The translations under genes and the position numbers were made by a program. From positions 1 to 64,000 of the forward strand of contig CANGDZ010000001.1 of NCBI GenBank assembly GCA_947452785.1: a stretch of 64,000 nt of DNA, given 5' to 3'. This document shows, in pieces, positions 25,642 through 34,870 of this stretch. This DNA is from Comamonadaceae bacterium. Lineage in GTDB: Bacteria; Pseudomonadota; Gammaproteobacteria; Burkholderiales; Burkholderiaceae_C. The notes beneath the pieces are model-generated. The model ran no database searches. It had not been told where the DNA came from and saw only the letters and a program-made list of their open reading frames with translations. Positions within the stretch are counted from its first letter, which is position 1, and each line of letters starts with the position of its first letter.

Positions 25642-25770
25642 AAGATCACTTTTAATTTAAATCTAATTTTTAAAACTACTTTTAAACCCAATTTACTACA
25701 ACTGAACCCTAGGCCGCTTCTGGCGCAGAACCGCCGAATTTCAACTCTCAAAACCCTTCGCACAAAAGAA

Positions 25771-25793
25771 AACCCCCGAGTTCATCGGGGGTT
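25771..25793 (-). terminator. Rho-independent terminator after ettA
   Basis: AACCCCCGA (25771–25779) pairs with TCGGGGGTT (25785–25793) around a GTTCA loop, a perfect 9-bp stem. Read on the minus strand it is followed by TTTTCTTTTG, giving the T-run. It lies 47 bases beyond the ettA stop. Confidence 0.88.
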
Positions 25794-25839
25794 GGCTCCG
25801 GCCCTGGCAAACAGCCAAAGCATCAAAGGCTGAAAGAAA

Positions 25840-27501
<1,662 letters not shown>

Positions 27502-27615
27502 GGTGCTTTAGAGAAATGTTCAACCGGCCCGCCAGCGCCAGGGTGGCACTACAGGCGAAGCCGTCAAACCAACATTATCCCAGCAACACTGCTCACCAGC
27601 GCAAAACCTGCCTAA

Positions 27616-30285
27616 TTACAGGCCAGCGCGCTGCACTTGCGCCTGCAGCGCGGTCTGCAAAGTGTTCAAACTCTCAGCGAAATGGGCCTGGGTTTCAGGG
27701 TTCAAACGCCCTCGGCTCAGGGCCTTTTGCAGCTGCGCAGCCAGGGTTAGCGCATTCATGCGCATCAGGCTGCGCGCATCGGGAGGCAAAGTGGCGGGCG
27801 GTTTGACCAGCACATCGGTCATGCGGCGCAGATGTTCGCGCTGCACATTGCGGCGCAGCAGGCCTGCGTCTTGGCCTTGCAGCGCCTCTGACCAGATGGC
27901 GTTTTGCAAACTGTCGTGCAGCTGCGCCAAGCTCAAAGGCACGACGCCTTTGGGCGCTTTGAGCGGCGCTTCAAGCAAGCGTGCGGCCACGGCTGGCGAA
28001 AACAAAGGGTCCAAAATGGCCCGCTGCAACGCCAACACGCTGCTCACCACCGAGACCTGTGGGGCGCCCCGGCGTTCAAAGGGATCGACCGCCAAGCGGT
28101 TCAGCAACTGCGGATCAAAGCGAAAACTCTCGGCGCGGAAAAAATCTTGCGTGATCAGTTGCAAGGCCTCGCGCTGGCGTGCGGCGGGCACGGCCTCAAA
28201 CAAGGCGCGGCCCGAACCAGCGCGGTCACGCCGGATGAGCACGCCACCCACGTATTTGGCCGCCAAGGGCGCCACCTGCGACAAGGCTCTGAAACCGCTG
28301 TTGAAACTGCGGGTCAAACGCTCATAGCTTTCCCCGTCGGCCAGCTTCAAGGTTTGCAATCGGTCCCACAACTGGCGCGACAAGGTCATACGGCGCCTGT
28401 AGTACGCCAGCGGGTCAGAGCCCAAGTCAAAGCGGTTCACGTCCGGGTCGATGCCTTCGGTCATGCCATAGCCCGCGTCTTCGTCGGTGGCGTAGGCCAA
28501 TTCGGGCCGGGTCGATTGCGATGTGATCTGCGCCAGCCCTGCGGCCTCTTGCGCCGATTCAAACAGGCTGTAGCCGTAGGCAATCGCCCAGTGATCGTAG
28601 ACGCCCAGAGCGCCCATCACATAGTCGCCCTGGTTTTCGTTGGCGGGTGAAAGATTGAACGGCAGATAGTCCATGACCGAGCTGGACAGCCCATGCTCGC
28701 GGGTAAAGCGCGGGTCTTGCATTTGCGCCAGGCTGTAAACGGTGGAGCCGCGAAAGTTGTGGCGCAGGCCCAGGGTGTGGCCTACCTCATGCATGATCAC
28801 GTCTTTGACATACTGCTGCGCCAGCTTGTCAGCTTGCGGGCCGTCCATGGCCACGCCCAGGCTTTGCAGCCAGTCCATCGCAAAGTGCAACTCGTGGGTG
28901 GCGTCATGGGCGTAGTTGCAGAACTGGGCGTCATGGCCGGCATGCACATGCGGACGCTGCGCGGCACTCTCCCAATCTTCGACAAAGGTGCGCCTGGCAC
29001 TGCGCGCAAACACATCCGACATGCCAATGTCGGCGCGCAAAATCTCACCCGTGCGCGGATCGGCCTGCGAGGGGCCAATGGCAAAGCCCACATCGGCGCC
29101 ACTGAACCAGTGAATGATGGCGTGCCTAGCGCCCATGGCGGTGAGCGCGTCACTCGGGGTTTGCTGCTGGACTTGCAAGGCGCCTTGTAAACCAAGTTTT
29201 TCAAACGCGAGGTTCCAGGCCAACACGCCCTCACGCACGGCTTGGCGGTATTTTTCAGGAATGTTTTTGTCCAGCCAATAAACGACCGGTGTTTTCACGG
29301 GCGATGAAGCGGCTGCGGGGTCTTGCTTTTCCAAACGCCAGCGTTTGATCAACTGGCGACGCGGTTTGACCTGGGTGTCTTCGGTGTAGTCGACCCGGCC
29401 CACGGTAAAGAAACCCACCCGCTCGTCGGCCACGCGCGGCGTCATGGGTTCGGGCAAAAGAGAAAAGCTGTAGTCAAAGTGCACAAACAGGCTGCGCGGA
29501 TCGGGCGTGGCCTGGGGCGGGGGCGGCATGGGCACCAAGGATGGCGTCAAAGGCGGCGCCGACAATTTGGGCACCGAAAAATGCGCCTGCACTTCCAGAC
29601 CGGTGAGCTGCGCGGAGTTGCGCAGAGCCGCAAAGCTGCTGTTGCGCGTGTCCAGCGCAAAAGGCATGCGGTAGGCGGCTTCCAAGTTCGTCAGGTAGCC
29701 GGGGATGTCGGTCATCAGCAAGGCCTGGGCCTCGATCAGGACCGCTTGGGTGGTAGGGTCCGGCGCGGCCACCAGCGGGGCGCTGGCCAGCAAGCTGTCT
29801 GAAAACGATTCGGCCACAAACTGCGCTTGCGGCGTGCCGGGCTGGGCAAAGAACTCGGTGTTCTTGGCGATCAGTTGCACCTGGTTGCCCACCTTGCGCC
29901 AAACCACCGCTTGCGCACCGCCCATTTGCCCGCCATACAAACCGCGCTCGCCCACCGAGCGCGGCACGTTGTAGGAGAAAAACATCAGCTGATTGAACTG
30001 CTCGGGCCGGATCGTGATCCACACTTTCTCGTCTTTTTGATGCAGGGTGAGCAGGCCTGGGATCGCTTTGGCGTCTTTCAACAACTCTGACATAGGCTTG
30101 AGGGCGCCGGGGGCCGGGGGCGCGGCCAATGCGGGGGGTGCGGCCGGTTTGCTGGCAGGTGTTTCTGCAGCCGCTGTGGGTTTGGCGGCCGCAGGTGCCA
30201 CGGGTGACTGCGCCAAGGCAGAGGCAGCCACGGCAGCACCCAAGGCCAGGGCTGAAAAACGAATCCAAACAAATGAGAAAAGCAT
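27616..30285 (-). CDS. Exported zinc-dependent metalloprotease (DUF5117/DUF4953-type)
   Basis: About 889 residues. The signal peptide runs through FSALALGAAVAASALAQS, then a Pro/Ala-rich linker. The zinc site HEVGHTLGLRHNF is present, so HEXXHxxGxxH gives three ligands (gluzincin/metzincin-like), with the catalytic Glu. The long propeptide-like N-terminal region has LLTLHQKDEKVWITIRPEQ and a TPVVYWLDKNIPEKYRQAVR block that are typical of this large family. Physiological substrates are not known. The ATG at 30285 follows a CGGAG site and starts the signal peptide; the upstream extension to 30327 is rejected. Confidence 0.85.
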   Translation of the reverse strand: MLFSFVWIRFSALALGAAVAASALAQSPVAPAAAKPTAAAETPASKPAAPPALAAPPAPGALKPMSELLKDAKAIPGLLTLHQKDEKVWITIRPEQFNQLMFFSYNVPRSVGERGLYGGQMGGAQAVVWRKVGNQVQLIAKNTEFFAQPGTPQAQFVAESFSDSLLASAPLVAAPDPTTQAVLIEAQALLMTDIPGYLTNLEAAYRMPFALDTRNSSFAALRNSAQLTGLEVQAHFSVPKLSAPPLTPSLVPMPPPPQATPDPRSLFVHFDYSFSLLPEPMTPRVADERVGFFTVGRVDYTEDTQVKPRRQLIKRWRLEKQDPAAASSPVKTPVVYWLDKNIPEKYRQAVREGVLAWNLAFEKLGLQGALQVQQQTPSDALTAMGARHAIIHWFSGADVGFAIGPSQADPRTGEILRADIGMSDVFARSARRTFVEDWESAAQRPHVHAGHDAQFCNYAHDATHELHFAMDWLQSLGVAMDGPQADKLAQQYVKDVIMHEVGHTLGLRHNFRGSTVYSLAQMQDPRFTREHGLSSSVMDYLPFNLSPANENQGDYVMGALGVYDHWAIAYGYSLFESAQEAAGLAQITSQSTRPELAYATDEDAGYGMTEGIDPDVNRFDLGSDPLAYYRRRMTLSRQLWDRLQTLKLADGESYERLTRSFNSGFRALSQVAPLAAKYVGGVLIRRDRAGSGRALFEAVPAARQREALQLITQDFFRAESFRFDPQLLNRLAVDPFERRGAPQVSVVSSVLALQRAILDPLFSPAVAARLLEAPLKAPKGVVPLSLAQLHDSLQNAIWSEALQGQDAGLLRRNVQREHLRRMTDVLVKPPATLPPDARSLMRMNALTLAAQLQKALSRGRLNPETQAHFAESLNTLQTALQAQVQRAGL

Positions 30286-30376
30286 GTGCGCTCCGGGGTC
30301 AGGCTGGCTCATTCTAGAGAAACTCAACGCCTGCCACCCTTAGCGGCCCTTCGTCCTTTTTGTGAAGTTATCAGTT

Positions 30377-30408
30377 ATTGTGTCCACAATCAAATTTGTG
30401 GACACAAT
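30377..30408. repeat. Perfect 13-bp inverted repeat
   Basis: ATTGTGTCCACAA (30377–30389) and TTGTGGACACAAT (30396–30408) are exact reverse complements separated by TCAAAT. It lies 92 bp upstream of the metalloprotease start in a 420-bp stretch without a convincing gene (30286–30706). A frame from GTG 30380 would encode only 33 residues, which I do not recognise. It is probably an operator or the end of a lost element. Confidence 0.75.
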
Positions 30409-30505
30409 CTTGCAAGACCTCGCAACCAATCTCAATATTACTTTGCTGGACGCTTACCGAGGGCGCACCCAACGCCATTAAATTCATGAAGCGGCATGAC
30501 GGACA

Positions 30506-30540
30506 GGCCGGGGAACATTCTGGGATCCCCGGCCGTAGTT
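30506..30540 (+). terminator. Terminator-like hairpin in the 30.3–30.7 kb gap
   Basis: GGCCGGGGA (30506–30514) pairs exactly with TCCCCGGCC (30526–30534) around an 11-base loop, followed by GTAGTTTT on the plus strand. It could end a short plus-strand transcript beginning near the inverted repeat at 30377. The T-run is short, so efficiency is uncertain. Confidence 0.5.
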
Positions 30541-30706
30541 TTGGTGTCGATCCGAAGGGTGGCTTGATCCTCCGGGTGGAACTGCCTGAGCTTTACAAAC
30601 AGAGTGCAGCCCTTGGTTAGATCTGGGGCGTGGTGACTGCCTGGTGGATTGCGAATGTATGTCTCAAATTATCAAAAATGAAAATCAACGGATTGCAACT
30701 TGTTTT

Positions 30707-31033
30707 CTATTTCTTGCCGTAGGTACTGTCATGGTCAGTAGCCACAGTGAGCAGTCGCATGTACTGACCATCTCGAAATGCCGTTGCCCTGCGCGCCTGA
30801 GTGATGCGCAACGAATAGATCGCATCAATTCCTGCTGGTGGGCGAATGCTGACGATCTTCTCCCACTTTAGGCCGTTGTCTCGGTAGATCTGCGCCCAAG
30901 TCAGCTGACGGATTTTGTTCAAGGTATCAAGAGCCGCATGTCTTTCAGGCTTTTGCAACCCAAACAGATCTGCCTGAAAAGTCGGGTTGTTCAGGTCGAG
31001 CAATACCTTGTCAATTGGCTCACTCGATGCCAT
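30707..31033 (-). CDS. RelE/ParE-like toxin candidate
   Basis: A 108-residue basic protein. The second half (LNKIRQLTWAQIYRDNGLKWE then IYSLRITQARRATAFRDGQY and MRLLTVATDHDSTYGKK) resembles RelE-type mRNA interferases: a central Arg-rich beta strand and a C-terminal basic/aromatic end. Start ATG at 31033, 14 bases inside the 3' end of the upstream AbrB-like gene. Family placement is from pattern memory; catalytic residues cannot be checked without a structure alignment. Confidence 0.6.
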   Translation of the reverse strand: MASSEPIDKVLLDLNNPTFQADLFGLQKPERHAALDTLNKIRQLTWAQIYRDNGLKWEKIVSIRPPAGIDAIYSLRITQARRATAFRDGQYMRLLTVATDHDSTYGKK

Positions 31034-31301
31034 CACTCAGCCGTTTCATCAAGGCGTCTGTATTGCTATCTGTTGCCGGGTTTGCTGCAGCCCAAGTCAA
31101 GGCAGTGCGCAGGTCAGTCGCTGCCTGAGGCTCGTGCAGCCAGCGTTCGTTGTCAGGGATGACTGTGGCAGTTCGGACCATCCAGACACCTGGCTCGCGC
31201 TCTTCGACCAGCACTTGCCGACCAGCGAACTGTTTACCAAGTGAGATCTGACCATTGGCGCCAACGACTTTGACGGTGGAATGTGATGCAAGGGCAGTCA
31301 T
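31020..31301 (-). CDS. AbrB-like antitoxin candidate
   Basis: A 93-residue protein. The N-terminal half fits the AbrB/SpoVT fold: TVKVVGANGQISLGKQFAGR at about residues 8–27, then VLVEEREPGVWMVRTA. The C-terminal half (PDNERWLHEPQAATDL and onward) would contact the toxin. It overlaps the RelE-like gene by 14 bp, the normal antitoxin-first order. The start ATG at 31301 begins the fold; an open extension upstream to 31562 crosses IS sequence and is rejected. No clear operator was found upstream. Confidence 0.65.
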   Translation of the reverse strand: MTALASHSTVKVVGANGQISLGKQFAGRQVLVEEREPGVWMVRTATVIPDNERWLHEPQAATDLRTALTWAAANPATDSNTDALMKRLSDGIE

Positions 31302-31394
31302 TTCGTGCCTTATTAAATTAGTGCTGAACGAATTTTGATCCTGTTCACTACTCTTGTCAAGCCACCAATCTCGCTGTGTCGGGAGTAAATAGGT

Positions 31395-31515
31395 TGTCCG
31401 GTTATTAGCAAGTAATCTGTCCGGTTTGTGGAGGAGCGATGCAACATGCCCCCATAAGCCGGGCCCGCTACGTGCAGGAGAACCGGAAGAAGAGATTTCA
31501 AGAAGCCTACGATGG
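31395..31515 (+). mobile_element. Left end of an IS1202/ISNCY-like element, truncated transposase start
   Basis: Two copies of TGTCCGGTT (31395–31403, 31418–31426), spaced 23 bases apart, then a GAGGAG ribosome site and ATG at 31439 opening a frame that reads ISRARYVQENRKKRFQEAYDG. This matches my memory of the N-terminus of IS1202-group transposases and of their repeated GTCCGG left end. Similarity stops at about 31515; the rest of the transposase and the right end are missing. It is a decayed remnant, not mobile. Confidence 0.55.
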
Positions 31516-31612
31516 CAGAACAGGGGTTGCCCGACGACAGTCTCGACCCGACCCAGAGACAAACCCCGTTAAACTGCAAGCTGAATCACGCACAGTTGAG
31601 CAAAGGACTGCG

Positions 31613-31834
31613 ATGAGCGTTTCTTCCGTTTCCCACCGCCCAGCGCCACCACCGGTGCAGCGTCAGCCTGAGCGCGAGCCGGTCAAGGCTGCGGCCAAAG
31701 AAACGCAGCCCAAGCCCAAAGTCGAGGCGCATGCCCAGCATGCTCAGCCCACGCACACCCAGCAGACCTATAGCCACGCCAAAGAAAAACCCGCTGCCCC
31801 TGCCAAGGGTCAAAGGGTCGACGTTCAAGCCTGA
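31613..31834 (+). CDS. Small Pro/Gln/Ala-rich hypothetical protein
   Basis: A 73-residue low-complexity protein (PVQRQPEREPVKAAAKETQP, HAQHAQPTHTQQTYSHAKEK), predicted disordered and basic. ATG 31613 has an AAAGGA site. The same frame is open upstream to ATG 31439 inside the IS remnant, whose own ribosome site is better, so a 131-residue fusion could also be made. No known family. It converges on the exonuclease gene with 12 bp between stops. Confidence 0.5.
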   Translation: MSVSSVSHRPAPPPVQRQPEREPVKAAAKETQPKPKVEAHAQHAQPTHTQQTYSHAKEKPAAPAKGQRVDVQA

Positions 31835-31846
31835 ACGCGGCAGTCT

Positions 31847-32959
31847 TTAAAGCTGCAACTCCGAGACCATGCCTGGGCGGGTCGAAAACTGCACCAGGCT
31901 GTCCAAGGCCTCGATCACCACGCGGGCTGACCGCGAGCCATATACCTCCACTTTGAGCCAAGCACCTTCGGCCTGCAAAGCCTCCTGACTGGGCAAGGTG
32001 GTCGACCAAACGCGGCCTTCGGCATCCCAGCGGTAACCCCGGGCCTTGAGTTTTTCTTTGCTCTCAAACGGAGCGCCCACGGCGCGCAGTTTGTAGCGGG
32101 TGTTTTGCGCCGCCGCCATCAAGCACGCAAGACCTGTTTGCGGCTCTTTGGGCAAGGGGCGCGCCAGCACCTGTAGCAAGGCATGACAGTCGACTTGGGC
32201 ACGGTGCGCGTCGTAAAAAACCCCACATTCATGCGCCAAAAATTCGAGCTTGGCAGAGCCTGTGCCCTGCGCTTTCCAATCGATCCCGGCAAAAGAGCAA
32301 GCCCATGACTTGCCCGCAAACACAGGCAAACGCGCCTCCACAAAAGGGCGATCAAAGCCGGCGTTGTGCGCCACAATCAAATCGGCACGCGCCACCATCT
32401 CGTTCACGCGTTCATCGTTCAAGCGGTGGCCCTGCACCATGGCGCTGTCAATGCCGGTGATCTGCACGATGGCGGGCGGGATCGGTTTACCAGGATCTTC
32501 AAAGTCTTCGTAAATTTCGACCTCACCCACGGGCAAACCAGTCGAGGTGTCCACCTGCACCGCCAGCATGGCCAACTCAATGATCTGCTCGTTGCGCGCG
32601 TCCAGTCCGGTGGTCTCGGTGTCCAAAATCAACACGCGGCGTGTCACCGCGCCGGGCGTGGCCGGACCGTAATCCGTGCATGGCACCAAGCGGCGCAGCA
32701 CTTTGTAGTCGGGGTGGGCTTGCAGGGTTTGCGCCATGCGCGAGGCCTCGTCCGAATCGGGCGAGTCGGGTGAAACAGGCACAGGCGAAGGCAAAGCGAC
32801 AGGTGAGGCCACCACGGGGGCGACGGGTGCAAGCGCTGGTGTCACCATGGGTGTGGCAGTTTGTGCCGCCGCTTTTTTCCGAGGTTTAGCGCGAGCGCGC
32901 GGCTTATCCGGCTCCACATGGCCCTCGGGCACTTCAAATCCGAAATGGAGTTGGCTCAT
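31847..32959 (-). CDS. DEDDh 3'-5' exonuclease (DnaQ/epsilon-like)
   Basis: A 370-residue protein. A disordered Pro/Ala/Lys-rich N-terminus (1–75) precedes an exonuclease domain with the DEDDh motifs: ILDTETTGLDARNEQIIELA (Exo I), LIVAHNAGFDRPFVEARLP (Exo II) and HRAQVDCHALLQVL (Exo III, His and Asp). The C-terminal 100 residues include YKLRAVGAPFESKEKLKARG and a tail of unknown role. It starts directly after recD (adjacent bases), so it is the fourth gene of the recCBD operon. Similar exonucleases are reported as stand-alone DnaQ homologues; a link to recombination repair is inference from position. Confidence 0.88.
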   Translation of the reverse strand: MSQLHFGFEVPEGHVEPDKPRARAKPRKKAAAQTATPMVTPALAPVAPVVASPVALPSPVPVSPDSPDSDEASRMAQTLQAHPDYKVLRRLVPCTDYGPATPGAVTRRVLILDTETTGLDARNEQIIELAMLAVQVDTSTGLPVGEVEIYEDFEDPGKPIPPAIVQITGIDSAMVQGHRLNDERVNEMVARADLIVAHNAGFDRPFVEARLPVFAGKSWACSFAGIDWKAQGTGSAKLEFLAHECGVFYDAHRAQVDCHALLQVLARPLPKEPQTGLACLMAAAQNTRYKLRAVGAPFESKEKLKARGYRWDAEGRVWSTTLPSQEALQAEGAWLKVEVYGSRSARVVIEALDSLVQFSTRPGMVSELQL

Positions 32960-34870
32960 TCAATTCTCTTGGGTCAGTTGGGACAAGCCGCCGCTGCGCA
33001 ACACGCGCGTTGCGGTCGCTTGCAACAACACCGATTGTGACGCAAGCAACAAGCTCAGGCGCATTTTGGCGCGGGTAATACCTGTGTAAATCAACTCGCG
33101 CGTCAGCACGGGGGACGCGCTGTCTGGCAGGACCAGCAGCACATGCGCAAACTCTGAGCCCTGTGATTTGTGCACCGTCATGGCCCACACGGTTTCCACC
33201 GCGTCCAGGCGCGAGGGCAAGACCCAGCGAATATGCCCGGCTTGCACAAAGGCCACGCGCAGCCCGTTGGCAGTGGGCAAACAGAGGCCCACATCGCCGT
33301 TCATGAGTTTCAAATTCGCGTCGTTGCGCGTCACCATGACCGGGCGACCGCTGTACCAAGGCTCCGTGCCCCAACCCAGCCAACGGCTGATGCACAGATT
33401 AAGGTTCTCTACCCCCCAAGGGCCGCTGCGCAAAGCGCACAGCACTTGAAAATCGGCAAAGCGGTCGATCAGTTGCCGCGCTTGGTCGTCGCTGCAAACG
33501 GCTTGGGGCTGACGCAAAGGGCGCAGCATCTCCAACCAGCGGGACCAGCCTTGGCGCACAGCGTGTGCCACCGCCGGGTGCGGTAAGCGCTGCACGCTGA
33601 GCAGGTCCACATCGGGCGGGAACAAAGCGTCTTGTACGGATGAGGCATGAGGGCATTGCGCCAGCAAAGTTTTCATGGTGCTCACATCGCCCGCATTCAC
33701 CGCTTGCGCCCATTGACCAATGCCGCTGTCATGCGCAAAGCGCCGCGAGTGACGCAGCATGACGGTGTGCTGCGCCAGCGCCGCACTGGGGCCTGAGGGC
33801 GTCACAAACGCGCGAACGTCTTGGTCTGTGTGGGCGTGAATCCAATCGGCGGTCACATGGGTGTAGCCGCCCAAGGCGGCACCGTCGCACAGTTGGGCCA
33901 TGACCGCGCCGGCCTCGACCGAGGCCAGTTGGTCTTTGTCGCCCAGCAAGATCAAACGCGCGGTGAGCGGTACAGCGGCCAGCAAGCGGGCCATCATTTC
34001 CAAATCGATCATCGACGCTTCATCGACCACCACCAGGTCACAAGCCAACTCGGGCACCTCGCGCAGCGGCGCGTCTGGGGTGAACTGCAGCAAGCGGTGC
34101 AGGGTCTCTGGCGCGGCAGGGGGTTCGATGCGCAAGTCCTGCGGCAAGCGCGCGATGGCCGACTGGATGGCTTCGCCCAAGCGGCTGGCCGCTTTGCCCG
34201 TGGGCGCGGCCAAGCGAATGCGCAACGGTTGGTGTTGCAAGCGCGCCTGCGCCGTCAACAGCGCCAGCAATCGCACCACCGCGGTGGTTTTGCCAGTGCC
34301 CGGCCCGCCCGTGATCAAGGTGAGCGATGAGCGGGCCGCCAAGGCGCAAGCCACTTTTTGCCAATCAATCGGGTGGGGCTGTTGTGGATCGGCCTGAGGT
34401 TCGTCGGGCGGAAACAAGGCATTCAAGTGCGCCACAGAACCGGTGGTCTCCAGCCGCGGTTGGGCCCAGCGCGCGCGCAAGGCATGCATCACTTCTTGCT
34501 CGGCTTGATAGGTCCTGCGCAAATACAAGCGCTGCGACGGCGCGCTGCCGGTCAACACCAATGGCGCACCCTCGCCCACACACCAAGGCAAACTGGCCAC
34601 CGCCGAACACAAGTCGGGGGGCAAAGTCTGTGACTGCGCCGCGGTCCAACCCAATAAAGCGGCAGCTTGGTCTTGCAAGGCCTGCAGATCCAGGCAGGTA
34701 TGTCCGCGCCCCATTTGGTAACTGGTCAAGGCCGCCAGCCAGTGGTGACGCGAATCGATTGATGGCGCCTGCGCTTGCAAAAAATCGGCGAAAGCACGGT
34801 CCAAGGCCGTGCAGGCGTCTAAACCCAAAGGCTTGAGCTGAGGCTTCATGGACGGTGCGGCGCTCTTCAT
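32960..34870 (-). CDS. recD: RecBCD subunit RecD, DNA helicase
   Basis: The fast 5'-3' helicase subunit of RecBCD. It has 636 residues, near the normal length. Walker A GGPGTGKTT at about 188–196, motif II VVDEASMIDLEMMARLL, and the C-terminal UvrD-like motif TVHKSQGSEFAHVLLVLP are all visible. The N-terminal domain that contacts RecC is present. The start (ATG at 34870) overlaps the recB stop by ATGA, so translation is coupled. Confidence 0.94.
   Translation of the reverse strand: MKSAAPSMKPQLKPLGLDACTALDRAFADFLQAQAPSIDSRHHWLAALTSYQMGRGHTCLDLQALQDQAAALLGWTAAQSQTLPPDLCSAVASLPWCVGEGAPLVLTGSAPSQRLYLRRTYQAEQEVMHALRARWAQPRLETTGSVAHLNALFPPDEPQADPQQPHPIDWQKVACALAARSSLTLITGGPGTGKTTAVVRLLALLTAQARLQHQPLRIRLAAPTGKAASRLGEAIQSAIARLPQDLRIEPPAAPETLHRLLQFTPDAPLREVPELACDLVVVDEASMIDLEMMARLLAAVPLTARLILLGDKDQLASVEAGAVMAQLCDGAALGGYTHVTADWIHAHTDQDVRAFVTPSGPSAALAQHTVMLRHSRRFAHDSGIGQWAQAVNAGDVSTMKTLLAQCPHASSVQDALFPPDVDLLSVQRLPHPAVAHAVRQGWSRWLEMLRPLRQPQAVCSDDQARQLIDRFADFQVLCALRSGPWGVENLNLCISRWLGWGTEPWYSGRPVMVTRNDANLKLMNGDVGLCLPTANGLRVAFVQAGHIRWVLPSRLDAVETVWAMTVHKSQGSEFAHVLLVLPDSASPVLTRELIYTGITRAKMRLSLLLASQSVLLQATATRVLRSGGLSQLTQEN

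Noticed and set aside
25459-25833. Plus-strand ORF between toxin module and ettA
   Set aside because: Antisense to the small lipoprotein gene and crosses the ettA terminator.
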